From JAWLGW01 sp964569055 (GTDB taxonomy: Bacteria > Planctomycetota > J058), in the NCBI GenBank assembly GCA_964569055.1, contig CAZMSZ010000152.1, positions 1 through 16,233 on the forward strand: a stretch of 16,233 nt of DNA, written 5' to 3'. Below are positions 6,049 to 13,745 of this stretch, in pieces. The position numbers and the translations under genes were made by a program. How positions within the stretch are numbered: the first letter of the stretch is position 1; each line of letters opens with the position of its first letter. Below the pieces are notes generated by a model. The model saw only the letters and a list, made by a program, of their open reading frames with translations, ran no database searches and was not told the origin of the DNA.

Positions 6049-8127
6049 GTGAGCGGCGCGCGGTTCGAGCAAGGTTCGCTGTTCGAGGCCCTCCGCCCCG
6101 AGGGGGCCGAGGACCTGCGCCCCCGGCGGAGGGCGCCGCGTCCGCGCTCCCACCCCGTCCCGCCCGCCGATCCCGGTCCGATCTGGGCCGAGGTGCCGGC
6201 CCCGACGGCGCTGGCAGAGCCCCGCAACGCCGAGCCCCCGGCCCCGCCGCTGCCGAGCCGCGAGCTCGCCGCCGCGGTGCTGGCGGCGCTCGACCAAGCC
6301 CCGCGCCCGGCGCGGGCGAGGGCGGCCGAGCCGAACGCGGCCCCCCCGCCGGCCGAGCCGGCGGAGCCCGCCTCGCTCGAGGCGAGCCTGCAGCGGGTGC
6401 TGGGGTTCTCCTCGTTCCGCCCGGGGCAACGCGAGGTCGTGGAGGCCGTGCTCGCCGGGCGCGACGCCCTCGCGGTCATGCCGACCGGCGCCGGCAAGTC
6501 GCTCACCTACTCCCTCCCCGCGTTCCTGCTCCCGGGCGTGACGCTGGTGGTCTCGCCGTTGATCGCGCTGATGCAGGACCAGGTCGCCAAGCTGCGCGCG
6601 CGCGGCCTGCCCGCCGCCGTGATCAACTCGCAGGTCCCCTGGGAGGAGCAGCGGCGCACCCTGGACGAGCTCGCGGCGGGCGCGGTCAAGCTGCTGCTCG
6701 TCGCCCCGGAGCGGTTCCGCAGCGAGCGGTTCGTGCGCGCGCTCCGCGGCGCGCAGGTCTCGCTGTTCGCGGTCGACGAGGCCCACTGCGTCTCGCAGTG
6801 GGGGCACGACTTCCGCCCCGACTACCTGCGCCTGGGCGAGGCGGCGCGCGCCTGCGGCCGACCGCCGATCCTGGCCGTCACGGCCACCGCGACGCGCGAC
6901 GTCCAGCAGGACATACGCGAGCAGCTGGGCCTGACGCCCGACGCGCTCACGCTGGTGCGCGGCTTCGACCGCGAGAACCTGTTCCTGGCCGCGCCGCTCG
7001 TGCAGGGCGGCGCGGCTGAGAAGCTGCGCCGGCTCGAGGGCTGCCTGGGCGCGCTCCGCGCCGGCGGCGGGCGCGGACCCGGGATCGTGTACTGCGCCAC
7101 GCGCCGCAACTGCGAGCGGGTGGCGCGCGGCCTCTCGCGCGCCAAGCTAGGGCGGGTCGCGATCTACCACGCCGGCATGCGGCCGGCGGCGCGGGCCCGC
7201 ACGCAGGAGCGGTTCTTCGCGGGCAAGCTCGACGTGGTGGTCGCGACCAACGCGTTCGGCCTGGGGATCGACAAGCAGGACCTGCGGTTCGTGGTCCACC
7301 ACGACCTCCCCGGCAGCCTCGAGGCCTACTATCAGGAGGCCGGCCGAGCAGGCCGCGACGGGGCGGCGGCGAGCTGCGCGCTCCTGTTCGCGCCGCAGGA
7401 CATCCACCTGCAGCGCTTCTTCATCGAGACCTCGCATCCCGACCGCCGCGCCGTGGAGCAGGTGGCGCTCGCGGCGCGCCACGTGGGCTGGGACCCGGAT
7501 CGGATCGAGCGGCGGCTGGCGGGGGCGGTCAAGGGGCGGGCGATCGAGTCGGCCGTGCGCCTGCTCGAGGCCGCGGGGGGCGACCCCGGCGCCGTCGACC
7601 ACGCGCGCGTGCTCGCGCGGGCGCGCCACGAGCAGCGCCTGCTCGAGCGCATGATCGACTACGCCCAGGGCCGCCGCTGCCTGCGCGCGGTGGTCCTCGA
7701 CTACTTCGGCGCCGACGAGGTGCCCGGGCGCTGCGAGGGGTGCGACCGCTGCCGCCCCGAGGCGTCCCCGATCCGAGCCGCCGCGCCGCGCGCCGCGACG
7801 GCTCGGGCCGCCACGCCGGCCGCCCCGCGGACGCGCGCGCGCTCCGCCACGAAGCGCGCTCCGCGCGCCGCGCGCGAGCGCGCGACCGCCGAGCCGACCC
7901 CGCCCGCGGACCCCGAGCTCCTCGGCGCCCTGCGCCAGCTCCGGGCGCGTCTCGCCAAGAAGAAGCGGGTCGCGCCCTACAAGGTGTTCCACGACCGGAC
8001 GCTGCTGGCCCTGGCGGCGGCGCGCCCGCAGACCCGCGAGGCGCTGCTCGCGGTCTACGGGATCGGCGAGCGCAAGGCGGCGCTGTACGGCGGTCAGCTC
8101 CTCGAGGTGCTGCGCCGCTCGGGCTAG
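6049..8127 (+). CDS. recQ: ATP-dependent DNA helicase RecQ
   Basis: A superfamily 2 3'-5' DNA helicase for recombination and fork repair, about 692 residues from the GTG at 6049. Motifs in order are Walker A PTGAGKS (K150), DEAH (243-246) within DEAHCVSQWGHDF, ATATR, YCATRRNCERVARGL, TNAFGLGIDKQDLRFVVH, and motif VI QEAGRAGRD (429-437). Four zinc-binding cysteines follow (C544, C562, C565, C568). An HRDC domain of about 70 residues ends the protein, with YGIGERKAALYG. A linker of about 45 Ala/Arg-rich residues separates the zinc domain from HRDC. The first 110 residues are a proline/alanine-rich extension absent from typical RecQ. The frame is open up to a GTG at 5956, but I prefer 6049, where SGARFEQGSLFEAL begins. 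The stop overlaps that of the convergent gene. Confidence 0.95.
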   Translation: MSGARFEQGSLFEALRPEGAEDLRPRRRAPRPRSHPVPPADPGPIWAEVPAPTALAEPRNAEPPAPPLPSRELAAAVLAALDQAPRPARARAAEPNAAPPPAEPAEPASLEASLQRVLGFSSFRPGQREVVEAVLAGRDALAVMPTGAGKSLTYSLPAFLLPGVTLVVSPLIALMQDQVAKLRARGLPAAVINSQVPWEEQRRTLDELAAGAVKLLLVAPERFRSERFVRALRGAQVSLFAVDEAHCVSQWGHDFRPDYLRLGEAARACGRPPILAVTATATRDVQQDIREQLGLTPDALTLVRGFDRENLFLAAPLVQGGAAEKLRRLEGCLGALRAGGGRGPGIVYCATRRNCERVARGLSRAKLGRVAIYHAGMRPAARARTQERFFAGKLDVVVATNAFGLGIDKQDLRFVVHHDLPGSLEAYYQEAGRAGRDGAAASCALLFAPQDIHLQRFFIETSHPDRRAVEQVALAARHVGWDPDRIERRLAGAVKGRAIESAVRLLEAAGGDPGAVDHARVLARARHEQRLLERMIDYAQGRRCLRAVVLDYFGADEVPGRCEGCDRCRPEASPIRAAAPRAATARAATPAAPRTRARSATKRAPRAARERATAEPTPPADPELLGALRQLRARLAKKKRVAPYKVFHDRTLLALAAARPQTREALLAVYGIGERKAALYGGQLLEVLRRSG

Positions 8128-9392
8128 TCGCCGCCGCTCGGCCCGGCCGGCGGCCCCATCGGGGGGAACGGCGCGCCGCCGTGGTCGTGGCCGTCGTCCT
8201 CGCCGTGCTCGTCCCCCTCGTCGTCGGCGGCCTTGGGGCGCACCAGGTCGGCGCGGGTGGGGCGCAGCCCGTCGAAGCTCTCGGCGCTGATCACGTAGTA
8301 CCAGTCGCCGAAGCGGAGGTTGTGCTGGCGCACCTTCTCCTCGGCTTCCTTGCGCTTCGCCTCGTCCTTGGGGTCGGCCATGGCGGTCGGGTTGAGCTCG
8401 GCGCCGATCACCAAGAACCGCTGGAGCTGCTCGTCCTGCTTGCGCCCGGGGGCGATCTCGCCGAACCGCAGGATCAGCGTCACGCCGTCCTCGTGGTCGA
8501 CCCGGACCTCGCCCTCGTTCGAGTAGACCGCGCCGTCCTGGGTCACGAAGAAGCCGACCTGCTCCATGCGGGCCCGGTCGCGCTTGAGCACATCGGCGAT
8601 CTCGAGCTCGCGCAGGGTGTCGGTCAGGCTGTTGACCGCCGCCACGTTCACGGCCTCGTCGGGCTGCTGATCGCGGAGGATCCAGTCCTCCCCCTCGGTG
8701 CGCCCGAGCGTGAGCGTCTCGCCGGGGAGGATCCGGATCGCGCCCTTGCGGAGCATCGCCTCGTCGACCTGGTACTTGTCGACCGTGATCGAGGTCACGG
8801 TCGCCACGTCGAGCTCGAGCACGTCGGTGTCGATCCAGTCGCTGAACTTCGTCGACACATCGAGCGCGACCTTGGCCGCGTAGGTCCGCTTCTCGTCGGG
8901 GCGGCGGACGTAGCGGAAGCCCTCCTTCCCCTCGACCTCCTTCCCCACGATCAGGTCGGCCAGCACCCGCTCGCCCGCGTCGCGGATGGTGATCCGGGTG
9001 CCCACCCCCTCGGCGCCCTCGTCCGCCTGGGGGTCGACCACGCCGAGCTTGACGTGCTCCTCCTCCCGGTGCGACACGATCACGGTGCGCTCGATCGTCT
9101 GCACGCTCGCGGCCGCCTTGCCCAGGCGGTCCTTGGCGTCGGCGGGGTAGTTGTCCTTGCTCGGGATCCGCCACACCCCGTCCTTCAGCTCGACCTTGAA
9201 CGGGATCGGCTCGTCCTCCTCCCACACCTCGAGGCTCGTGGCCTGGGTGAAGTCCGTGAAGGCGGGGAAGAACCGCTCGCCCTGGTCGCTGAACTCCGCC
9301 GGCGTGCTCGACGCGCTCGGGACGACGAAGGCGAGCAAGAACAGGACGCCCGCCACGCCCACGTAGGCCAACGTGCGGTTGCTCTCGCTCAC
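8124..9392 (-). CDS. DUF4340-family membrane-anchored protein of Gld-like ABC locus
   Basis: A 422-residue protein with an N-terminal membrane anchor (TLAYVGVAGVLFLLAFVVP, residues about 6-25) and a large predicted extracytoplasmic region. That region has the DUF4340 pattern: VWRIPSKDNYPADAKDRLGKA early on, ITIRDAGERVLADLIVGK, then FRYVRRPDEKRTYAAKV and a second copy-like half with WILRDQQPDEAVN. DUF4340 proteins usually accompany GldG-type ABC genes, as here. The GTG start overlaps the TGA of the fused gldFG gene (GTGA), so they are translated together. The last 35 residues are low-complexity and rich in Asp, Glu and His (DEHGEDDGHDHGG), then proline/glycine; the tail could bind metal, which is inference. 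The function of the family is not established. Confidence 0.88.
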   Translation of the reverse strand: MSESNRTLAYVGVAGVLFLLAFVVPSASSTPAEFSDQGERFFPAFTDFTQATSLEVWEEDEPIPFKVELKDGVWRIPSKDNYPADAKDRLGKAAASVQTIERTVIVSHREEEHVKLGVVDPQADEGAEGVGTRITIRDAGERVLADLIVGKEVEGKEGFRYVRRPDEKRTYAAKVALDVSTKFSDWIDTDVLELDVATVTSITVDKYQVDEAMLRKGAIRILPGETLTLGRTEGEDWILRDQQPDEAVNVAAVNSLTDTLRELEIADVLKRDRARMEQVGFFVTQDGAVYSNEGEVRVDHEDGVTLILRFGEIAPGRKQDEQLQRFLVIGAELNPTAMADPKDEAKRKEAEEKVRQHNLRFGDWYYVISAESFDGLRPTRADLVRPKAADDEGDEHGEDDGHDHGGAPFPPMGPPAGPSGGD

Positions 9393-12085
9393 GACTTCCT
9401 CCGACGGGCGGGCTCGATCCCGGCCCGCTCCAGCTTCAGCTTGCGGATCAGCACCAACAGCCCGAGCAGCAGGGCGGGCAGCGGGGCCAGCCCCTGCACG
9501 GCCGCGGTGATCATGTCCTCGACCCGGCGGATCTCGTTGCGCTTGTCGGTCTCGGCCAGGCGGATCTTGGCGCGCTCCGCGTCCTCGATCCGCCGCTTCT
9601 CCGCGTCGAACCGCGCCTGCTCCTCCTGCCGCTTGGCCTCCATCAGGATCTGCTTCTGACGGTAGTCGAGGTTGGGGTTCTGCTCGATCTCGGCGACGGC
9701 GCTGTCGAGGCGCTCCTGCGCCTCGGCCAGCTGCTCCTTCGCCTCCTCGCGCGCCTTCTCGGTCGCCTCGCGCACCCGCTCGTTCAGCTCCTGCTCGACC
9801 TGCTCGATCACCTCGAGCGTGCGATGCGCCGGGCGCAGCTTGCGCAGCGCGATGTACGAGTCGTCGCCCGCCAGCGAGTCGATGCAGTTGGCCGCGAAGG
9901 TCACGTTGTCGAGGTTGAACTCGGCGTTCCCCTGCCGGCGCAGCCCGTAGAACACGTCGGAGACCAGGTCGAGGTCGGCCACCACGATCGCCTCGAACTC
10001 CTCGTCCGAGCGCTGGCCGCGCTTCATGCGCTCGCCGTCGGCCGGCGCGCTGAGCTTGCCCTTGACCCGCGCCGCGACCACGCGCTGCTCGCCGAGGCTC
10101 TCGTAGCGGCGGAGCTGCTCGGGCTTGGGCATCACGCCGAAGAAGCTCTCCTGGACCATGTCGTGCCACGTCTGGTAGCCCGAGTGGGTCCCCGTCCGCA
10201 GCAGGGGCGTGAACTCGATCCCGTCGCTGCCGGGCGCCTTGGCGAGCTCCCCGCCGAAGATCAGCACGACCTCCTGGAGCCCCGACGTCACGGGGTCGTC
10301 GCCGTTGAAGCCCTCCGGCCGCTCACCCGCGGCGGGGGCGATGAACACCAGCTCGCGCGGGATCGGCCACTCGGGGTGGGGGTTGTATTGGTCCCAGGTG
10401 ATCCGGTCCTTGTGCCAGGTCACGCCCATGCCCGCGAGCAGCGGCTCGATGTCTCCCTTGGGCCCCTCGTTCTGCTGCGTGGGCTGCTGCATGAACGGGT
10501 TCTTGTTGCCGCCGGCGGGCCGCAGCGGGGCGAGGTTGGGGTCGAACTCGGGGTAGGGGTCGCACAGGAACAGCGCCTTGCCGCCGTCCCACAGGTACTC
10601 CGCCACCCGGTTCATCTTCTCCTGCGTCAAGCTGGAGGGGAGCGGCACCACCAGCACGTCGAGGCTGGTGTCGATGGCGGCCGTCCCGTCGACCTTCACG
10701 ACCTCGTACTGCTTGCGGAGGTCGCCCAGGAACTGCCAGTCCTCGCTGCGGCTCATGCTCTGGAAGTCGAACCCGCCGAACATGTCGACGCCGCTCTTGA
10801 GCACCCCGACCTTGCTGCGCTCGACCTGGGCCACGGTGCCGATGGCGTGCGTCAGCTCGTACTGGATCGGGAGCCCGCGGTCGAAGAACTCGATCCGGGT
10901 CTCGCGCGCGCCGCAGGTGAACGCCAGCCCGAGGAAGATCTCCTCGGCGGTCTTGCGCCCGCCGAACTCGCCTTGGACGGCGCGCGGCTTGATCCCGAAC
11001 CGCTCCTCGGCCTCCTTCGCCTCCTCGGAGTAGAGCTCGGTGTCGTAGATCGCCACCTGCACGTGGTCGCCGCCGGCGGCGTCGAACTCGCGCAGCATGC
11101 GGATCAGCCCCTCGCGGGTGGCGCGGTACTCGTCGGGGACCTGCGGGGAGATCCAGGCCTGGATCAGCACCGGCGGGAGCGGGGGCTCGCCCTCCCCGAG
11201 CCGGTCGAGCACCTTCTCGGCCTGCTCGTTGAGCGTGAGCAGCTGCGCGCTGGTGATGTCCACGCGCGCCGAGGCGCGCTCGAGCAGCACCACCAGGCTG
11301 ATGAACGCCACGAACACCGAGGTCAGGCGCACGGCGCCGTGGTGCAGCCGATCGCTCCCGAGGGTCCAGTGCCGCCAGCCCAGCAGGAAGGTGTTGGCGA
11401 ACAGCCCGAGGCCGGTCAGGCCCACGAAGTAGACCACGTCCTCGAGCGCGACCACGCCGGTCCCGAAGGCCTCGAACCGGGCGAGCGCGCTCAGCTCCGC
11501 CAGCGCGCTCCCGCCGACCCGGCCCGCGACGGCAGGGGCCACGAAGGCCAGCAGGCACAGGCCCGCGCCGAGCAGCCACGCGACCGCCATGTTGCGGGTC
11601 AGCGCCGAGCCGATCATGGAGAGCGCGACGGCGGCGGCGCCGAGCAGCCAGTAGCCGAGGTAGGTGGCGATCATCAGCCCGGGGTCGGGGCTGCCGAGGT
11701 AGACCAGCGCGGCGACGAGGCCCGCGGTCGAGGCGAGCGCCACCGTGTAGACCCCGAGCGCGGCCGCGAACTTCGCGAACACGATCTCGCCGTCGCGGGC
11801 CGGCAGCGTGAGGAGCAGGTGGTCGGTGCCGCGGTCGAGCTCGCGCGACCACGCCGACATGGTCATGAGCGGGACGAACACCGACACGAGCAGCGGGAAC
11901 CACTCCGTGAGGAGGTCGAGGTTCGCCTTGTTCGCCGGGAAGAACTGCGCCCCGAACGGCCCGGGCCGGATCGCGGCCACGGTGGCGAGGAACACGAACG
12001 CGACCACGTACAGGTAGCCCGTGAGGCTGCCGAAGTAGCTCACGAGGTCGCGCTTGAAGATGGCGTGCATGGTGCCCAGGTTCAT
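9389..12085 (-). CDS. GldF-GldG fusion: ABC-2 permease joined to GldG-type extracytoplasmic domain
   Basis: An 898-residue protein. Residues 1 to about 240 are an ABC-2 permease with six helices, beginning HAIFKRDLVSYFGSLTGYLY and containing SAWSRELDRGTDHLLLTLPA. A further helix (TSVFVAFISLVVLLERASA, about 250-270) leads into a GldG-type ABC_transp_aux region, with LTLNEQAEKVLDRL, VQVAIYDTELYSEEAKEAE and GGKALFLCDPYPEFDP. A long coiled coil (about 755-860, Glu/Arg/Gln-rich) precedes a C-terminal helix (PLPALLLGLLVLIRKLKLE). In Bacteroidota gliding systems GldF and GldG are separate; here they are one chain. It starts at an ATG with a good AGGAG site, 37 bases after the ATPase stop. The substrate is unknown; an envelope export or remodelling role is likely but unproven. 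Confidence 0.9.
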   Translation of the reverse strand: MNLGTMHAIFKRDLVSYFGSLTGYLYVVAFVFLATVAAIRPGPFGAQFFPANKANLDLLTEWFPLLVSVFVPLMTMSAWSRELDRGTDHLLLTLPARDGEIVFAKFAAALGVYTVALASTAGLVAALVYLGSPDPGLMIATYLGYWLLGAAAVALSMIGSALTRNMAVAWLLGAGLCLLAFVAPAVAGRVGGSALAELSALARFEAFGTGVVALEDVVYFVGLTGLGLFANTFLLGWRHWTLGSDRLHHGAVRLTSVFVAFISLVVLLERASARVDITSAQLLTLNEQAEKVLDRLGEGEPPLPPVLIQAWISPQVPDEYRATREGLIRMLREFDAAGGDHVQVAIYDTELYSEEAKEAEERFGIKPRAVQGEFGGRKTAEEIFLGLAFTCGARETRIEFFDRGLPIQYELTHAIGTVAQVERSKVGVLKSGVDMFGGFDFQSMSRSEDWQFLGDLRKQYEVVKVDGTAAIDTSLDVLVVPLPSSLTQEKMNRVAEYLWDGGKALFLCDPYPEFDPNLAPLRPAGGNKNPFMQQPTQQNEGPKGDIEPLLAGMGVTWHKDRITWDQYNPHPEWPIPRELVFIAPAAGERPEGFNGDDPVTSGLQEVVLIFGGELAKAPGSDGIEFTPLLRTGTHSGYQTWHDMVQESFFGVMPKPEQLRRYESLGEQRVVAARVKGKLSAPADGERMKRGQRSDEEFEAIVVADLDLVSDVFYGLRRQGNAEFNLDNVTFAANCIDSLAGDDSYIALRKLRPAHRTLEVIEQVEQELNERVREATEKAREEAKEQLAEAQERLDSAVAEIEQNPNLDYRQKQILMEAKRQEEQARFDAEKRRIEDAERAKIRLAETDKRNEIRRVEDMITAAVQGLAPLPALLLGLLVLIRKLKLERAGIEPARRRKS

Positions 12086-12122
12086 GGCTCTCCTCTGCGT
12101 CGCTCGCTGGGGGTAGCCCGGG

Positions 12123-13136
12123 TCAGGAGGCGGCCCACGAGCCCGCGCCGTAACCGGTGTGCTGCGCGAAGGCGGCCTCGAGGTCGCCCGCCGCCGCCTT
12201 GGAGGCGCGGAGCTCGTCGACCGTGCCCTGGAACACGACCCGGCCCTGGTGGATGAATACGACCCGGTCCGCGACGGCCTCCACCTCCTGCAGGATGTGG
12301 GTCGAGAGCAGGATCGCCCGCTGCTCGCCGAACTCGCGGATGATCCGGCGCACGTCGCGGATCTGGTTGGGGTCTAGGCCGCTGGTCGGCTCGTCCATGA
12401 TCAGGACGTCCGGCTCGTGGAGGAGCGCCTGCGCCAGCCCGACGCGCTGCCGGAACCCCTTGGAGAGCTTGCTGATCGGCTTGGCGAGCACCGAGCGCAG
12501 CGCGAGCCGCTCGACCAGCTCGTCGATGCGCTGCGTCAGCCGCGCCGGCTCCATGTTGCGCGCCTCGCCGAAGAAGCGCAGCAGCTCGAGGGGGGTCATC
12601 TCCTCGTAGAGCGGCCCGTTCTCCGGCAAGTAGCCCATCCGGCCCGCGACCTCGATCCGGTTGTGGATCACCGACAGGCCCGCGACCCGGGCCTCGCCGC
12701 GGTCGGGGGCGATCACGCCGGTGAGGATCTTCATGGTGGTCGACTTGCCGGCCCCGTTGCAGCCGAGGAACGCGACCACTTGCCCGCGGCGCACCTCGAA
12801 GCTGACGTCCTCGATCGCGGTGAACGCGCCGTAGTACTTGCAGAGCCCCTCGGCGTGGATCAGGACCTCGGCGCCCGCCGGAGCCGCGGGCGCGGGTTCG
12901 GCAGGCGCCGCCGCGACCGGCTCGGGCGAGGCCTGGGGCTCACCGCCCTGCGCGGGCGGCGCGGCCTCCCCGCCGGTCTCTGGGGCCGCAGCCGCGTCGG
13001 CGGCCACAGCCGCGCCTGGCCCCACGCTGGCGTCTGGCGCCGCGCCGGGGTCTGGGGCCGCGCCGGCGTCTGGGGGAGAGCGATCGTTGGGCTCGTCCTG
13101 GGAGAGTTCGTTGGGCTGGGCGTCGTGCTCGCTCAT
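12123..13136 (-). CDS. ABC transporter ATPase (GldA-like) with alanine/proline-rich N-terminal extension
   Basis: A 337-residue ATPase powering the adjacent GldFG-type permease. The ABC domain starts near residue 90. It has Walker A GCNGAGKST (125-133), a Q-loop region with GYLPENGPLYEEMT, signature LSKGFRQR (224-231, replacing LSGGQ), Walker B LIMDEP (245-250), TSGLDPNQ as D-loop, and the switch histidine in LSTHILQEVE. The first 88 residues are disordered-looking and rich in Ala, Pro, Gly and Asp, with imperfect PDxGAA repeats; ordinary family members lack this. The ATG at 13134-13136 is preceded by GAGG at a good distance; an upstream in-frame ATG at 13166 would add only ten residues. It is first in a three-gene operon. 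Confidence 0.93.
   Translation of the reverse strand: MSEHDAQPNELSQDEPNDRSPPDAGAAPDPGAAPDASVGPGAAVAADAAAAPETGGEAAPPAQGGEPQASPEPVAAAPAEPAPAAPAGAEVLIHAEGLCKYYGAFTAIEDVSFEVRRGQVVAFLGCNGAGKSTTMKILTGVIAPDRGEARVAGLSVIHNRIEVAGRMGYLPENGPLYEEMTPLELLRFFGEARNMEPARLTQRIDELVERLALRSVLAKPISKLSKGFRQRVGLAQALLHEPDVLIMDEPTSGLDPNQIRDVRRIIREFGEQRAILLSTHILQEVEAVADRVVFIHQGRVVFQGTVDELRASKAAAGDLEAAFAQHTGYGAGSWAAS
13018..13075 (-). repeat. Imperfect 18-bp tandem repeats inside the ABC ATPase gene
   Basis: About three degenerate 18-base units encode PDAGAA, PDPGAA and PDASVG in the N-terminal extension of the ATPase. Units differ by a few bases each. This looks like expansion of a disordered linker, not an independent element. 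Confidence 0.6.
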
Positions 13137-13301
13137 GCTGCCTCGCTCCTGCCTGCGACGTTCCAAGTCCGAAGGGCGGCGGTGACCTCACATGACCCAA
13201 GGTCGTGGCACCCCCACCCCGGGGGGCTGCGAGTTTACCGATGCTGGCGCGGCTGTGTTGGATGAGAAACCGGCCCGACGACGACCTCCCCCCGGCGGCG
13301 C

Positions 13302-13658
13302 TCAGCCCTTCTTGCGCTTCCGCTGCTTCTCCAGCGCCGCCTCGACGGCCTCGGCGGCCGGGTCTTGCGCGCCGACCTCGGCGAGCTGCACGTCGAGGTC
13401 GAGCTCGCGGACGTGGGTCAGGCGCAGCTTGTCACCGGCCGTGTGCTCGAACACGAGCAGGCGCATCGCCCGCCCGTCGAGCACGTACAGGATGTTGTTC
13501 CCCTGCGCCTTGCCCGGAGCGGTGAGCGCGAACAGGTCGGGTCGGGCGACCCCGTCGGCCCGGGCCGCGGGCGGGGCCGACAGGAGCTGGGCCGCGACGA
13601 GCAGCGCGAGCAAGAGCAGCGCCGAGGGGCCGGCGCGGCGGAGCAGCGAGGCGTTCAT
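13302..13658 (-). CDS. Small secreted protein of unknown function
   Basis: A 118-residue protein with an apparent signal peptide: MNASLLRRAG, a hydrophobic SALLLLALLVAAQLL core, and a probable cleavage near PPAARADG (about residue 35). The mature part is about 83 residues. It has a beta-like segment NNILYVLDGRAMRLLVFEHT, then RLTHVRELDLDVQL, and ends in a basic KQRKRKKG tail. The middle segment resembles a single blade of a propeller-like repeat, but I do not recognise a family. The ATG at 13656-13658 has no clear Shine-Dalgarno. It is separated from the ABC operon by 165 bp and from the upstream membrane-protein gene by 87 bp. Confidence 0.7.
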   Translation of the reverse strand: MNASLLRRAGPSALLLLALLVAAQLLSAPPAARADGVARPDLFALTAPGKAQGNNILYVLDGRAMRLLVFEHTAGDKLRLTHVRELDLDVQLAEVGAQDPAAEAVEAALEKQRKRKKG

Positions 13659-13713
13659 GGAGTTGGTCCCGAGCGCCGCCCGCTGCGCGCGACACGCGCG
13701 GTCACCCGGAGAG

Positions 13714-13741
13714 GATACGGCGCGCGCTCGGGCCCGGTTCC
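13714..13741 (-). promoter_or_regulatory. Candidate ECF-sigma promoter before the small secreted protein
   Basis: On the minus strand, GGAACC (13736-13741) and CGTATC (13714-13719) are separated by 16 bases. This resembles the general extracytoplasmic-function sigma pattern of a GGAAC -35 and a CGT-type -10. It lies about 55 bases upstream of the ATG of the secreted-protein gene. A short motif in GC-rich DNA can arise by chance, so confidence is low. Confidence 0.3.
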
Positions 13742-13745
13742 GCCG

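Noticed and set aside
9824..12256. An 810-residue plus-strand open frame
   Set aside because: It is antisense to the GldFG fusion, with low-complexity composition and no recognisable motif, while the minus strand has a full domain architecture and a ribosome site.
13659..13745. A rho-independent terminator after the proline-rich membrane protein gene
   Set aside because: Short GC hairpins can be drawn, but no T-run follows on the minus strand.
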